A DNA stretch of 64,000 nt from Roseiarcus sp963775575 (GCA_963775575.1 CAVZJG010000002.1:372001-436000), one strand, 5' to 3'. Counted from the stretch's first letter, positions 8,600 to 18,301 are shown. Numbers and translations: made by a program. Notes: a model not told the origin generated them from the letters alone.

Positions 8600-10432
8600 A
8601 TGAGCGCGTTATTCAAGTCGCTTTGGCTCTGCTCGCTTGCCGCCGTCGCGGCGATCTCTCTTGCGGCGCCCGCTGCGTCAGCCGAGCCGATCGGCCTGAT
8701 CGCGCCCGAGGCGCCCGCGTTTCCGCCGTTTCCCTCGGTCCTGAGGCTCATGCCGGAGCGCGCGATCGCCCACAGCGTCCTCCCGGCGGACCGGATCGCG
8801 CTTTGGCCCGCAGGGGAAGCCCGAGAGGGCGACTTCGCGCTGATGGGCGCCGCAACGCCCCCGGATGCGCCGCCGGGCGCGCAGCCGACGATCGCCGCGC
8901 CCCTGCCGCCGGACATCCCCGAAGGGCCGCCCGCCATCGCGTCCCGACTGCCGGCGGCCGTCGAGGCCGCGTTGGCGGCGCTCGAAGCCGAGGCGGTGAA
9001 GACGAGCCCGGTCGGCGCCGGCGATTGGCGCGCGGCGCGCGGCGCGATCCGAGCGTTTTACGCGGCGCGCGATTTCGCTCCGGTCTGGGTCGCCGAGAAC
9101 GGCCTGACGCCCGCCGCGAATTCGGCGCTCGCCCGACTCGCGCGAGCGGACGAGGACGGGCTCGATCTTTCCGCCTTCGCGCTGCCCAAGGGCCCCCTCC
9201 CGGATGCTTCGCCGGAGCGTCTCGCCGACGCCGAAATCGCCATTTCCGCGGCGGCGGTCGCTTATGCGATGCAGGCGAGCGGCGCTCGCATGGTCCCGGC
9301 GCAGATTTCGTCTCTGATCGCCGCGCGGCCGAGCGTGGCCGATCCAGCGCAGGCCTTGGCCGCGGTCGCCGCCGCCGACGATCCCGGCGTCGCGCTCGAG
9401 GACTTCAACCCGAAGCAGAAGGGCTATGCGGATCTGCGCGACCAATTGTCGCGTCTGCGCGCCGGCGCGACGGTCGCGCCGCCGCCGCCCATCCCGACCG
9501 GGCCGGCCCTGAAGATCGGCATGGTCGACGCCCGCGTCGCGCTGGTGCGCGCGCGCTTAGGGCTGGCGCCGGCCGCGGACGCCAAAGACGCCCTCGTCTA
9601 CGACGCGCGCCTCGCCGCGGCGGTGGCGGCGTTTCAGCGCCAGAACGGCCTAGCGGCGAGCGGCGCCCTGACGCCGGCCACGGCCGAGGCTCTGTCGAGC
9701 GCCCCGGCTGCGCCGCGGGAGGCGACGATCCTGGCCAACATGGAGATGTGGCGCTGGGAGCCGCGCGCCATGGGCGAAGAGCGCGTCGAGATCAACATCC
9801 CCGACTATTCGCTGAAAATGATGAACGGCGACGACCTCGTTCACCGCGCGCGGGTGATCGTCGGCAGGCCGGATACGCCGACGCCGATTTTCTCCAACGA
9901 AATCCGCTACATCCTGGTCAATCCGATCTGGCGCGTCCCCGACTCGATCGTCAAGCGGGAACTCGCCCCCGCGCTGGCGCAGGACCCGACGTATCTCGCG
10001 CGGCTCGGCTACGAGGTGAGCCAGGCAGGCGATCGGCTGGTCGTTCGGCAGCCGCCCGGCGAGGGCAACGCGCTCGGGCGCATCGCCTTCATGTTCCCCA
10101 ACGAACATGGCGTCTATCTTCACGACACCCCCGCGCGCGGGCTGTTCGCGGCGCCTCGGCGCGCTTTCAGCCACGGCTGCGTGCGCGTCGAGCAACCGAT
10201 GCAGCTGGCCGAACTGGTCATGGGCGGCGCGAGCGCGGGGTGGCCGCAAGCGCGCCTGCAATCGCTGTTGGGCGCCAGCGAGCGGACGGTGTTCCTGCCC
10301 CGCGCGATCCCGATCCACCTCGAATACTTCACCGAATTCGTCGACGAATCCGGCGTCTTGCAGAATCGCGAAGACATCTATGGCATCGCGCGGCGCGTCG
10401 CAGGCACGTTTGCGCGGATGAGTCAAGATTGA
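8600..10432 (+). CDS. L,D-transpeptidase, YcbB/LdtD-like
   Basis: A 610-residue secreted enzyme. A signal peptide is clear (hydrophobic residues 7-24 ending ASAEP). A long Pro/Ala-rich region and a peptidoglycan-binding-like segment (RLAAAVAAFQRQNGLAASG) precede the YkuD catalytic domain. Its nucleophile lies in AFSHGCVRVE (Cys at about residue 527). Enzymes of this group form 3-3 cross-links in periplasmic peptidoglycan or attach proteins to it. A second cell-wall gene, a DUF882 protein, follows in the same direction, in the order seen for ycbB-ycbK. The start has a GGGGG-rich upstream stretch. Confidence 0.9.
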   Translation: MSALFKSLWLCSLAAVAAISLAAPAASAEPIGLIAPEAPAFPPFPSVLRLMPERAIAHSVLPADRIALWPAGEAREGDFALMGAATPPDAPPGAQPTIAAPLPPDIPEGPPAIASRLPAAVEAALAALEAEAVKTSPVGAGDWRAARGAIRAFYAARDFAPVWVAENGLTPAANSALARLARADEDGLDLSAFALPKGPLPDASPERLADAEIAISAAAVAYAMQASGARMVPAQISSLIAARPSVADPAQALAAVAAADDPGVALEDFNPKQKGYADLRDQLSRLRAGATVAPPPPIPTGPALKIGMVDARVALVRARLGLAPAADAKDALVYDARLAAAVAAFQRQNGLAASGALTPATAEALSSAPAAPREATILANMEMWRWEPRAMGEERVEINIPDYSLKMMNGDDLVHRARVIVGRPDTPTPIFSNEIRYILVNPIWRVPDSIVKRELAPALAQDPTYLARLGYEVSQAGDRLVVRQPPGEGNALGRIAFMFPNEHGVYLHDTPARGLFAAPRRAFSHGCVRVEQPMQLAELVMGGASAGWPQARLQSLLGASERTVFLPRAIPIHLEYFTEFVDESGVLQNREDIYGIARRVAGTFARMSQD

Positions 10433-10570
10433 AACGTCAACCTTAAGAGATTATGGAAGTCGCGTTCGTTTTTTTCGCGTTCTGTGCTTTTCGTGACACA
10501 TGGACGACGCGAAGACGCGAGAGGCCGGGCGGGCCGTCGCGTCGCGGGGCGGCGCCCTCGGGCGGGGGCG

Positions 10571-12241
10571 ATGAGGAGGAACCGGGAAGGAACAAGTCGC
10601 TTGGCGTTGGATTCAGCGATCGGCGCCACGGTTCGGCGTAGCAGGGCGTTGGCGGGCCTGCTTGCCGCGTCGGCGCTGCTGACCCTCGGTTTTGCCCCCA
10701 GTTCGACCGAGTCCGCGGTCGCCAACGGCGACACGCGCACGATCAATCTGACCAATTCCCACACCAACGAATCGGGCGCGTTCACCTATATGGTCGACGG
10801 AGCCTACGACGCGGCGACGCTGGAGAAGCTGAACTGGTTCTTGCGCGATTGGCGGCTCAACGAATCGACCAAGATGGACCCCAAACTGTTCGACATCATT
10901 TGGGAGGTCTACCGCGAATCCGGGTCGAGCCAGCCGATCGACGTGCTTTCCGGTTATCGTTCGCCGCACACCAATGCGATCTTGCGCCGACGCTCGCGTC
11001 AGGTCGCCCGATATTCCCAGCATATGGAAGGCAAGGCGATCGACGCGCATTTCACCAATGTCGGCGTCTCGACGATTCGCGACGTCGCCATGCGCATGCA
11101 GGCGGGCGGGGTCGGATTCTATCCCTCGAGCATGACGCCGTGGGTTCATATCGACAGCGGGTCGGTCCGCTACTGGCCGAGGATGAGCCGCACCGCGTTG
11201 GCGCGGCTGTTTCCCGACGGCAAGACCGTGTTCATTCCCGCCGACGGCGAGCCGATGCCGGGTTACGAGCAGGCCCGCGCCGAGATCGAAGCGCGCGGCG
11301 GCGACGTATTGACCGCCCACGCTGACGCCCCCAAGTCCAACTTCGGCCTGCTGTCGTGGCTGTTCGGAGCGCGCGGCGGCGGCGCCGACGACGCCGAAGA
11401 GAGCGGCGGCGCGGAAGTCGTCGCCTCCGGCCGAGGCGGCAGGGCGGGCGGCGAGCGCATCCAAGTCGCGGCCGCGGACCCGCTGGCCGCGGCGAAACGC
11501 GATCTGCCGCAGGGCGCGGCCTTCACGCAGCCGGACGGCGCCGCGACGCCGGCGACGCAAGTCGTCGCTTCGCTCGAGGCGAACGCGCAGAGCGACGCGG
11601 GCCCAATCAACCTGCAGGTCCCGACGGCGGCGCGCCTCATCGCCCCCCTCCCGCCGCGCAAACCCGTCGACGTCGCCGCTGCGCAGATCGCCCCGGCCGA
11701 TCCGCCGACGCCGCCGCAGCGCCCCGCCGAACTCGCGTTCGCGGGCCTCCCGGCCGAAGCGACGGACGAAGAAGGCGCCGCCAACCGAGACCTGGTCGCG
11801 GCGCTTCTCGAACGCGGCCGAGCGCCGGGCGTCATCACGCGCGGCGTCCGCCTTGCTCCCTCGAACGCGATGGCGCTCGCGGCGACGACGCCGGCGCCGG
11901 ACCCGCTGGAGCGCCCGGCGCTGCTCGATCGCGCCGCCGCGCTCACCGCGCCGCTTCCCCCGATCGCGCCGACCCGGACGCCGGCGCAAAGCGCGGCGAA
12001 GGCGGCGCCCGCCGAGGGATCGTCGATTCAGCCCCGCGACGCCTCGACGGCGCCGGCCAAGACGGCCGCGGCGCCCCTTCTGCCCGTCGCCGCGACGCGC
12101 GCCCTGGCCATGCTGTTCGCGGGCGATCCTCTGAGCAAGCCGACCAACCCCTACGGCGATCTGGTCTACGACATCGTCACGCCCGCGTCCGCGCCGCGCC
12201 CCGCGGCGGCCGTCGCGGACTTGAGAGGCTCGTTGCAGTAG
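10571..12241 (+). CDS. DUF882 / M15-like murein-related protein with a long disordered tail
   Basis: From the ATG at 10571 the protein has 556 residues. A basic, twin-arginine-like N-terminus and a hydrophobic segment (RALAGLLAASALLTLGF) suggest export. Residues about 50-200 form the DUF882/peptidase M15A-like domain with the metal-site pattern SGYRSPHTN, HMEGKAIDAHF and WVHIDSG. The rest is Ala/Pro-rich low complexity of about 330 residues, unusually long for YcbK-like proteins. It likely acts on peptidoglycan in the periplasm beside the preceding L,D-transpeptidase. The start is uncertain, with an upstream ATG at 10484. Confidence 0.8.
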   Translation: MRRNREGTSRLALDSAIGATVRRSRALAGLLAASALLTLGFAPSSTESAVANGDTRTINLTNSHTNESGAFTYMVDGAYDAATLEKLNWFLRDWRLNESTKMDPKLFDIIWEVYRESGSSQPIDVLSGYRSPHTNAILRRRSRQVARYSQHMEGKAIDAHFTNVGVSTIRDVAMRMQAGGVGFYPSSMTPWVHIDSGSVRYWPRMSRTALARLFPDGKTVFIPADGEPMPGYEQARAEIEARGGDVLTAHADAPKSNFGLLSWLFGARGGGADDAEESGGAEVVASGRGGRAGGERIQVAAADPLAAAKRDLPQGAAFTQPDGAATPATQVVASLEANAQSDAGPINLQVPTAARLIAPLPPRKPVDVAAAQIAPADPPTPPQRPAELAFAGLPAEATDEEGAANRDLVAALLERGRAPGVITRGVRLAPSNAMALAATTPAPDPLERPALLDRAAALTAPLPPIAPTRTPAQSAAKAAPAEGSSIQPRDASTAPAKTAAAPLLPVAATRALAMLFAGDPLSKPTNPYGDLVYDIVTPASAPRPAAAVADLRGSLQ

Positions 12242-12480
12242 GGCGCGCGTTCCCTTCCGCAAACGGAGAAGGGAGGCGCGCCGCCTCGGTCCCTTGCGAA
12301 CTCCTCGCCTGAAATCCCATGCGCATAGAGCAGCGCGGTCAGGTCGGCCAGCCACGACCCGCTCGGCAAAGCCGCGGCCCCGTCGCTGGCTTGTCAAGAT
12401 GTCAAAACCCGGGCAGATGTTCGGCCGCGCCGACGCCCGTCCGGCGAACGGCGGTTCAATCCTCACGAAAGAGAGCCCCC

Positions 12481-13707
12481 TTGACCCTGATCAAGCCCTT
12501 TCGCGCGTTGAGGCCGGCGCCGGGACGGGCGGCCGACATTCTCGCGCCGCCTTACGACGTGCTCTCGAGCGCGGAAGCGCGCGAACGCGCAAAGGGCAAG
12601 CCGTGGAGCTTTCTGCACGTCTCCAAAGCCGAAATCGATCTCGATCCGGCGACCGACCCTTACGACCGCGCCGTCTACGCCAAGGCCGGCGAGAATTTTC
12701 GCCGCATGATCGCCGCCGGCGCGCTCGTGCGCGACGACAAGCCCTGCTACTACGCCTACCGCCTGACCTGGCGCGGCCGCATCGAGACCGGCTTCGCGGC
12801 GGTCGCGTCGATCGCCGCTTACGCCGCGAACCGCATCCGCAAGCACGAGCTGACGACGACGGCGAAGGAAGACGACCGCGTGCGCCAGATCGAGGCGGTC
12901 GATGCGCAGACCGGCTCTGCCATGCTCGCCTATCGGGAGGCGCCCGAGATCGACGCCCTGCTCGCGCGCGCCGCCCAGAGAGCGCCGGCGGTCGACGTCG
13001 CCGTCGACGACGACGTGCGCCACCAGCTGTGGGTGATCGACGACGAGGCGACGATCGCGGCGCTGACGTGCGCCGTCGATGCTGTGCCCGCGCTCTATAT
13101 CGCCGACGGCCATCACCGCACGGCCGCGGCCTTGCGCGTCGCGCAAGCGCGTGGGTGCAAGGACGGCTATTTTCTTGCGGCGCTGTTCCCGCAACAAGAG
13201 ATGACGATTCTCGATTACAACCGCGTTCTGCGCGATCTGAACGGACTGACGCCCGAAGCGGCCTTGAAAGAAATCGGGCGCCGCTACACGATCGAAGCGA
13301 GCGATCAGCCGGTTCGTCCGGCTCGCGCGGACGAGGTCGGCATGGTTCTCGGCGGACGCTGGCATCGACTGACGCTCAGGGCCGAGGTCGCCGCCGAGGC
13401 CGCGCAAAGCGCCGACCCGGTGGCGCGGCTGCCGGTCACGCTGCTCGCCAGGAACATCATCGAGCCGGTGTTCGGCGTCGCCGATCCGCGTCGCGACAGG
13501 CGCATCGACTTCGTCGGCGGCGGCCGGGGCTTAAGCGAGTTGGAGCGGCTCGTTTCCTCCGGCGAGATGGCCGTCGCCTTCGCGCTCTATCCGACTGAGA
13601 TGAGCGATCTCATGGCGATCGCCGACGCCGGCGCGATCATGCCGCCGAAATCGACCTGGTTCGAGCCCAAGCTCGCCGACGGCATGGTCAGCCACCTGCT
13701 GGAATGA
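12481..13707 (+). CDS. DUF1015 family protein
   Basis: This cytosolic protein of about 408 residues begins at a TTG (12481) preceded by a GAGAG box. The N-terminal segment TLIKPFRALRPAPG, then LAPPYDVLSS, and the later DGHHRTAAAL motif are signatures of the DUF1015 family, which is widespread in bacteria and has no settled biochemical role. The His-His-Arg cluster is invariant-looking and probably functional. An ATG-initiated longer version (12319) would add 54 residues of atypical sequence and is less likely. Confidence 0.8.
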   Translation: MTLIKPFRALRPAPGRAADILAPPYDVLSSAEARERAKGKPWSFLHVSKAEIDLDPATDPYDRAVYAKAGENFRRMIAAGALVRDDKPCYYAYRLTWRGRIETGFAAVASIAAYAANRIRKHELTTTAKEDDRVRQIEAVDAQTGSAMLAYREAPEIDALLARAAQRAPAVDVAVDDDVRHQLWVIDDEATIAALTCAVDAVPALYIADGHHRTAAALRVAQARGCKDGYFLAALFPQQEMTILDYNRVLRDLNGLTPEAALKEIGRRYTIEASDQPVRPARADEVGMVLGGRWHRLTLRAEVAAEAAQSADPVARLPVTLLARNIIEPVFGVADPRRDRRIDFVGGGRGLSELERLVSSGEMAVAFALYPTEMSDLMAIADAGAIMPPKSTWFEPKLADGMVSHLLE

Positions 13708-13740
13708 TTTCGGCGCGGAGCGACCCCCTCTCCCCGCAAG

Positions 13741-14094
13741 CGCTACGGTATGCACACATCGCAAGGCGAAATTTTCCAGGTCCGCTGTGCCTGATCCGTG
13801 CTCGGCGTCAATGTCGCGCCCGCTTCGCGGGTTGCTCCCCCCGGATCAAGTCCGCGGGTCGCAAACATTGACCCCTCCGCGCGGCTCAGGCTCGTGGTTT
13901 CCATGGTCTTTGCGGCGAGAAGCCGGCCTTCCAGGCCGGCTTCGCCGAGCAAAGACCATGGATGCGCTTCGCCACATCGGAGCGGCGCAGTCATCGCGCA
14001 GCGACCGTAGCGTAGCGAAGGAGCCGCGCAGCGGCTTGACGGCGACGGGCCGATGTGGCCGCCGGCCATAGAGAGATGTGTGCATACCGTAACG
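13741..14094. repeat. Structured intergenic repeat, family A copy 1, with 20-bp terminal inverted repeats
   Basis: The element is bounded by CGCTACGGTATGCACACATC (13741-13760) and its near-perfect complement at 14075-14094. Inside are nested hairpins: GTCAATGT (13807-13814) pairs with 13865-13872, CCATGGTCTTTGC (13901-13913) pairs with 13949-13961, an inner 11-bp arm (13919-13929) pairs with 13933-13943, and CCACATCGG pairs with CCGATGTGG near the right end. A second copy at 25503-25775 keeps the pairing with changed bases. Confidence 0.85.
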
Positions 14095-14152
14095 CAGGCG
14101 GGGAGAAGGGACGAGGAATGCGAGTTGAAGTCATGCGCTCTTCGACGGAAAC

Positions 14153-15076
14153 ATGGCGGCAGGGGCGATAAATCGCGCGCTTCTCATCGCCGGCCCGACG
14201 GCGAGCGGCAAGTCGGCCATCGCGCTGGCACTCGCCAAGCGGTTTGGCGCGACGATCGTCAACGCCAACTCGATGCAGGTCTATCGCGATCTCAGGGTCC
14301 TCACCGCGCGCCCCAGCGAGGCCGAAGAGCGGCAGGCGCCGCACCGGCTCTACGGCGAAATCGACGGCGCCGAGAATTTCTCGGTGGGGCGCTGGCTCGC
14401 GCGCGCCAGCGAACTCCTCGCCGAGGCGCGTGATCGCGCCGGGCCGATCATCTTCGTCGGCGGGACCGGCCTCTATTTCCGCGCCCTGACCGAGGGGCTC
14501 TCCGACATTCCGCGCGTTCCGCAAGCGGTGCGCACGGCGGTGCGCGCCGAGGCCGAAGGCCAACCGACGCCGAGCCTGCACGCCAGGCTCGCCGAACTCG
14601 ACGCGCTCACCGCGGCGGGGCTCAGTCCGAGCGACCGCCAGCGGGTGTTGCGCGCGCTCGAAGTGGTCGCCGCGACCGGGCGTCCGCTCGCCGGATTTCA
14701 AGGCGCCCGCGAGGCGCCGCCGTTGGCGGCTGGGGAATGGGCCGGGCTGTTCCTCGCCCCCGAGCGCGAGGGCCTGAACGCCCGCATCGCGGCGCGGTTC
14801 GCGGCGATGCTGCGCGAGGGCGCGCTTCGAGAAGTCGACGCGCTGATGCGCCGCAGGCTCGACCCGGCGCTCCCCGTCATGCGCGCGCACGGCGCGCCGC
14901 AACTGATGGCGCACTTGCGCGGCGAGCTTTCGCTCGCCGAGGCCGCCGATCGCGCCGTGAGCGAAACCCGCCGCTACGCCAAGCGGCAATTGACTTGGGC
15001 GCGCCATCAAATGCCCGATTTCGCCTGGGTCGCGCCCGAGGCGGCCGAGGCGGCGGCGCTAAGGGCGCTCGGCTGA
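14153..15076 (+). CDS. miaA: tRNA dimethylallyltransferase
   Basis: The 307-residue enzyme transfers a dimethylallyl group to A37 of tRNAs that read UNN codons. The Walker A motif GPTASGKS (residues 14-21) and the following NANSMQVYRDL are characteristic, as is the C-terminal RRYAKRQLTWARHQ. Length is normal. The last 90 codons or so are duplicated at 17028-17297 with about 95 percent identity by eye, so the 3' end has been involved in a rearrangement. Confidence 0.95.
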   Translation: MAAGAINRALLIAGPTASGKSAIALALAKRFGATIVNANSMQVYRDLRVLTARPSEAEERQAPHRLYGEIDGAENFSVGRWLARASELLAEARDRAGPIIFVGGTGLYFRALTEGLSDIPRVPQAVRTAVRAEAEGQPTPSLHARLAELDALTAAGLSPSDRQRVLRALEVVAATGRPLAGFQGAREAPPLAAGEWAGLFLAPEREGLNARIAARFAAMLREGALREVDALMRRRLDPALPVMRAHGAPQLMAHLRGELSLAEAADRAVSETRRYAKRQLTWARHQMPDFAWVAPEAAEAAALRALG

Positions 15077-15453
15077 GCGAGGAGAGAGAGTCTTGCGCTT
15101 AGCGCCCGCGCCGGCGGCGGCAAGAATCGATCCTGAGCGGACCTGCGGCGTGGGCGTCGACGAGCGAAATGTGTCCTCAAACCGATACGATGATGGGCGC
15201 GATGCAAGGAGGGCCATGAATGGCGTCGGCAGTTGCGAGCATCGGCGCGCGCGTCCGGCTCGGCGCCTCGCGCCGGGACGACGGACTTCGGCTCCGATGC
15301 TTTGGGCGTCCGGCCTGCGACGAAGCGCCGCGCGCGTGCCGCGGCCCGCGCAGCCGACCAGCCTCCGTATGTGACGCGCCGCCATGCTAGAAGGCTCGCC
15401 GGGCTCGCTTCGCCCGTCGCGAGCCCGCGCAATCACGCTGGAGGGGCTGACGC
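15077..15453. other. Intergenic region between miaA and the glycosyltransferase gene
   Basis: About 377 bases without a supportable gene. A GGAGG box sits eight bases before the downstream start at 15454. Short frames here are arginine-rich and not convincing. The first bases after miaA resemble those after the duplicated miaA tail at 17298, so the duplication extends slightly past the stop. Confidence 0.45.
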
Positions 15454-17019
15454 ATGACCGCCGCAGCGACCAACGATTCCGCTCGACCCGCGAGACTGCC
15501 GGGAATCGCCAGCGCGCCGGCGCTGTGGCTCGGCGCGGCGTGCTTCCTCGTCCACCTCGTCGCCAACGCGCATTACGACGTCTTTCGCGACGAGCTCTAT
15601 TTCATCGTCTGCGGCTTGCACCCCGCCTTCGGCTACGTCGATCAGCCGCCGCTGATCCCGCTGATCGCCGCCGCTTCCTTCAAACTGTTCGGGACCGCGC
15701 TGACGCCGCTGAGATTCGTCCCGGCGCTGGCGATGTCGGCGACGGTCGCGCTGACCGCCGATCTCGCCCGCCGCCTCGGCGGCGGCCGCTTCGCCCAGAT
15801 CCTCGCCGGGCTCTGCGTTCTGCTCGCGCCGGCGCTGTTGGCCGGCGGCGTGCTGTTGTCGACCGATTGCCTGCAGGCGCTCTCCTGGCTCGCCTGCGCC
15901 TGGATTCTCGTGCGTCTCGCCGAAAGCGGCGACGAGCGCTGGTGGCTCGCCTTCGGCACCGTCGTCGGCGTCAGCTTCGAGAGCAAATATCTGATCGCCC
16001 TCTACATGGCCGCGTTCGCGATCGGCGTCGTCGCGACGCCGCTGCGGCGGAGCCTGGCGCGCCCGTGGCTCTATGCCGGCGCCGCGCTGGCGCTGGCGAT
16101 CGCGCTGCCCAATGTCCTGTGGCAGGCGCAGCACGGCTGGCCGTTCCTCGGGGTCGTCGGCGCCGACGTCGGCAGCAAGGCCGTCGGACGGTCGCCGCTC
16201 GGCTTCGTGCTGCAGCAGGCGTTGTACGTCGGGCCGGTCTCGGCTTTGGTCTGGCTCGCCGGACTGTGGTGGTTCGCCGTGCGGCCGTCCTATCCCCATT
16301 TGCGGGCGCTGGCGATCGCCTATGTCGTTCTCCTGGCGATCGTCATCGTCTGCAACGGCAAGGCCTACTACGTCACACCGATCTATCCGGCGCTGTTCGC
16401 GGCGGGCGCCGTCGCGTGGGAGGCGTGGCTCAAACGCCCGATCGCGCGCGGGATCGCGGTCGTCGTCGTCGTCGTTTTCGGCCTCTCTTTGGCGCCGATC
16501 GCCCTGCCGATCCTGCCGCCCGATATGCTGGTCGCCTATATGCAGGCGCGCGGCTTCTCGCCCCAGGCGACCCAGACCGAGAGCATGAAGCTCGCCGCCC
16601 TGCCGCAATATTTCGCCGACATGTTCGGCTGGCGCGAAATGGCGGCCGCGGTCTCCGCCGTCTATCGCGACCTGCCGCCCGACGAGCGCGCGCAGGCGGT
16701 GTTCTTCGCGCCCAATTACGGCGAGGCCGCCGCGCTCGACATTTATGGGCCGGCGCTCGGCGGCCCGCCGGCGATCAGCGCCCACAATTCCTATTTCCTG
16801 TGGGGGCCGGGCGGCGCCTCAGGCGAGGTGGTCATCACGCTGGGCAGCGACGCCGCCGATCACGGCCGCTACTATGGCGACGTTCGCGCGGTCGGCCGCA
16901 TCGACAACGCCTACGCGATGCCATACGAGACCGGCCTCACGATCTGGGTCCTGCGCCAGCCGCGCCAGCCGCGCGCGCCGCTCGCCGAAATCTGGAGCGG
17001 GCTCAAACATTACGACTGA
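15454..17019 (+). CDS. Family 39-type membrane glycosyltransferase
   Basis: A 521-residue multispanning protein of the ArnT/PMT-like superfamily, which transfers sugars from polyprenyl-phosphate donors at the outer face of the inner membrane. The first periplasmic loop has FRDELYFIVCGLHPAFGYVD followed by QPPL; the Asp-Glu pair is the expected catalytic and metal site. About ten hydrophobic segments follow, then a C-terminal soluble region. The acceptor is unknown. The gene lies between miaA and a duplicated miaA 3' end, which suggests it arrived with, or was moved by, a rearrangement. Confidence 0.85.
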   Translation: MTAAATNDSARPARLPGIASAPALWLGAACFLVHLVANAHYDVFRDELYFIVCGLHPAFGYVDQPPLIPLIAAASFKLFGTALTPLRFVPALAMSATVALTADLARRLGGGRFAQILAGLCVLLAPALLAGGVLLSTDCLQALSWLACAWILVRLAESGDERWWLAFGTVVGVSFESKYLIALYMAAFAIGVVATPLRRSLARPWLYAGAALALAIALPNVLWQAQHGWPFLGVVGADVGSKAVGRSPLGFVLQQALYVGPVSALVWLAGLWWFAVRPSYPHLRALAIAYVVLLAIVIVCNGKAYYVTPIYPALFAAGAVAWEAWLKRPIARGIAVVVVVVFGLSLAPIALPILPPDMLVAYMQARGFSPQATQTESMKLAALPQYFADMFGWREMAAAVSAVYRDLPPDERAQAVFFAPNYGEAAALDIYGPALGGPPAISAHNSYFLWGPGGASGEVVITLGSDAADHGRYYGDVRAVGRIDNAYAMPYETGLTIWVLRQPRQPRAPLAEIWSGLKHYD

Positions 17020-17027
17020 GCGCGGCG

Positions 17028-17297
17028 ATATTGCGCGAAGGCGCGCTTCGAGAAGTCGACGCGCTGATGCGCCGCGGACTCGACCCGGCGCTCCCCGTCA
17101 TGCGCGCGCACGGCGCGCCGCCACTGATGGCGCCCTTGCGCGGCGAGCTTTCGCTCGAGGCGGCCGCCGATCTCGCGGTGAGCGAAACCCGCCGCTACGC
17201 CAAGCGGCAATTGACTTGGGCGCGCCATCAAATGCCCGATTTCGCCTGGGTCGCGCACGAGGCGGCCGAGGCGGCGGGGGCAGAAGCGCTTGGGTGA
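17028..17297 (+). pseudogene. Duplicated 3' end of miaA
   Basis: The frame LREGALREVDALMRRGLDPA, then a near-copy of the last 90 residues of MiaA including ETRRYAKRQLTWARHQ, ends at a TGA. It lacks the kinase-like N-terminal half, so it cannot be active. About a dozen substitutions separate it from the intact gene. Its position just after the glycosyltransferase makes a direct repeat of about 260 bp flanking that gene. Confidence 0.9.
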
Positions 17298-17385
17298 GCG
17301 TGCGTATAGAGAGTCACGCTCAGTATCCGCAGGGACAGCGAGAAGCGGCCCCTGCGCGACATTCGGGGATTACGGGATTACGGGG

Positions 17386-17920
17386 ATTACGGTGACGCGT
17401 GCACAAATCCCTTTTTCGCCGGTTCGCCGGGCACCTTTTCTCGCGGTTTGCGGCCGCGTTCGCCTAGCGGGGATCGTGGGCCGACGTTATGGCCCGGCAC
17501 GGCATTACGCAATAAGGGGCACTTTGCTTCCGCTGGCCTCAGCGCCGGCGCTCCATTGAGCGCTTGGAGGCGATTATGCGCGAGAGGAATTCGAACTCGA
17601 GGACGGCCCCATAGCCCGTTTGCAAGAACGGGCGTTCTTCCGAACGCCCTTTGGGGCCGCCGCCGAAGCCGGCGCTTCGCATCCTTGACTTCGAATTCCT
17701 CTCGCGCGCCGATCCGCCAAGCAAACCATGGAGACATCCGCATTCCTGCTCGAGTCCCATGCCAATCGCCGAAGGCGCCGACCGCCGTCATGGCCGTCCC
17801 TGGACTTGATCCGGGGGTTGTCCCGGTCATGCCAAGGCGATTGCGAAGCAATCGTCCGCCCACACCCTCTTTGGTTCCGGCTTGGCCGGCTTAGGGATTT
17901 AGTAAAGTGTCGCCGGAACC
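17386..17920. repeat. Composite intergenic element with TTACGGTGAC-type end and long palindrome (family C copy 1)
   Basis: The left end is stuttered GGGATTACGG copies followed by ATTACGGTGACGCGTGCAC; the right end, GGGATTTAGTAAAGTGTCGC (17893-17912), is an imperfect inverted match. Inside, GCGCGAGAGGAATTCGAA (17578-17595) pairs perfectly with 17690-17707, enclosing the hairpin GGGCGTTC/GAACGCCC. The segment 17528-17593 is partly repeated at 19889-19950. A palindrome near 17790-17840 resembles the CATGGCCG-type repeat common in Rhizobiales. No gene is present. Confidence 0.7.
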
Positions 17921-18025
17921 ATACGTGAGTAGTTTCCGAGCCTTGCCTTGTACAATCACTGCCCGCAAGAATCTTGGCGCGACGACCCTACAATCCCGTC
18001 GCAATGATCAGAAAGGATCCCAATC

Positions 18026-18235
18026 ATGGCGACGACCACGCACCATCCTGCCGCTGAAGCTCATATCGCGGCGGCCACTCATCACGCCGCAGCTGCGCAT
18101 CACCATCTTGAGGCGGCTCACAAGCACAATCAAGGCGACCACGACGAGGCAAAGAAGCACGCCGCAACCGCCGCTGCGCATAGCGAAAAATCTCACGAGC
18201 ACACTACCCAGGCAGTTAAGCACTCCAACAAATAA
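18026..18235 (+). CDS. Histidine/alanine-rich small protein
   Basis: A 69-residue protein, MATTTHHPAAEAHIAAATHH and on, with 16 His and many Ala, Glu and Lys residues in a pattern suggesting one or two amphipathic helices. An AGAAAGGA box lies upstream of the ATG and a strong hairpin follows the stop. His-rich small proteins of this kind may buffer divalent metals such as nickel, zinc or copper, but that is inference. It has no signal peptide. The gene lies between two repeat blocks. Confidence 0.7.
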   Translation: MATTTHHPAAEAHIAAATHHAAAAHHHLEAAHKHNQGDHDEAKKHAATAAAHSEKSHEHTTQAVKHSNK

Positions 18236-18271
18236 CCTCAAGTTCGGCTTTTGCCGCAATCCTGGATTGGT

Positions 18272-18298
18272 CCCCAAACGGCTTTGAGCCGTTTGGGG
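18272..18298 (+). terminator. Hairpin downstream of the His-rich gene
   Basis: CCCCAAACGGCT (18272-18283) pairs perfectly with 18287-18298 around a 3-base loop. No long T-run follows, so it may be a terminator or a REP-like palindrome. Confidence 0.5.
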
Positions 18299-18301
18299 TT
18301 A

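Noticed and set aside
8575..10446. 623-codon frame overlapping the L,D-transpeptidase
   Set aside because: Arg-rich alternative frame; the other frame has a signal peptide and the SHGCVR catalytic motif.
10613..12466. 617-codon minus-strand frame opposite the DUF882 gene
   Set aside because: Low-complexity Arg/Gly-rich antisense frame without a recognisable domain.
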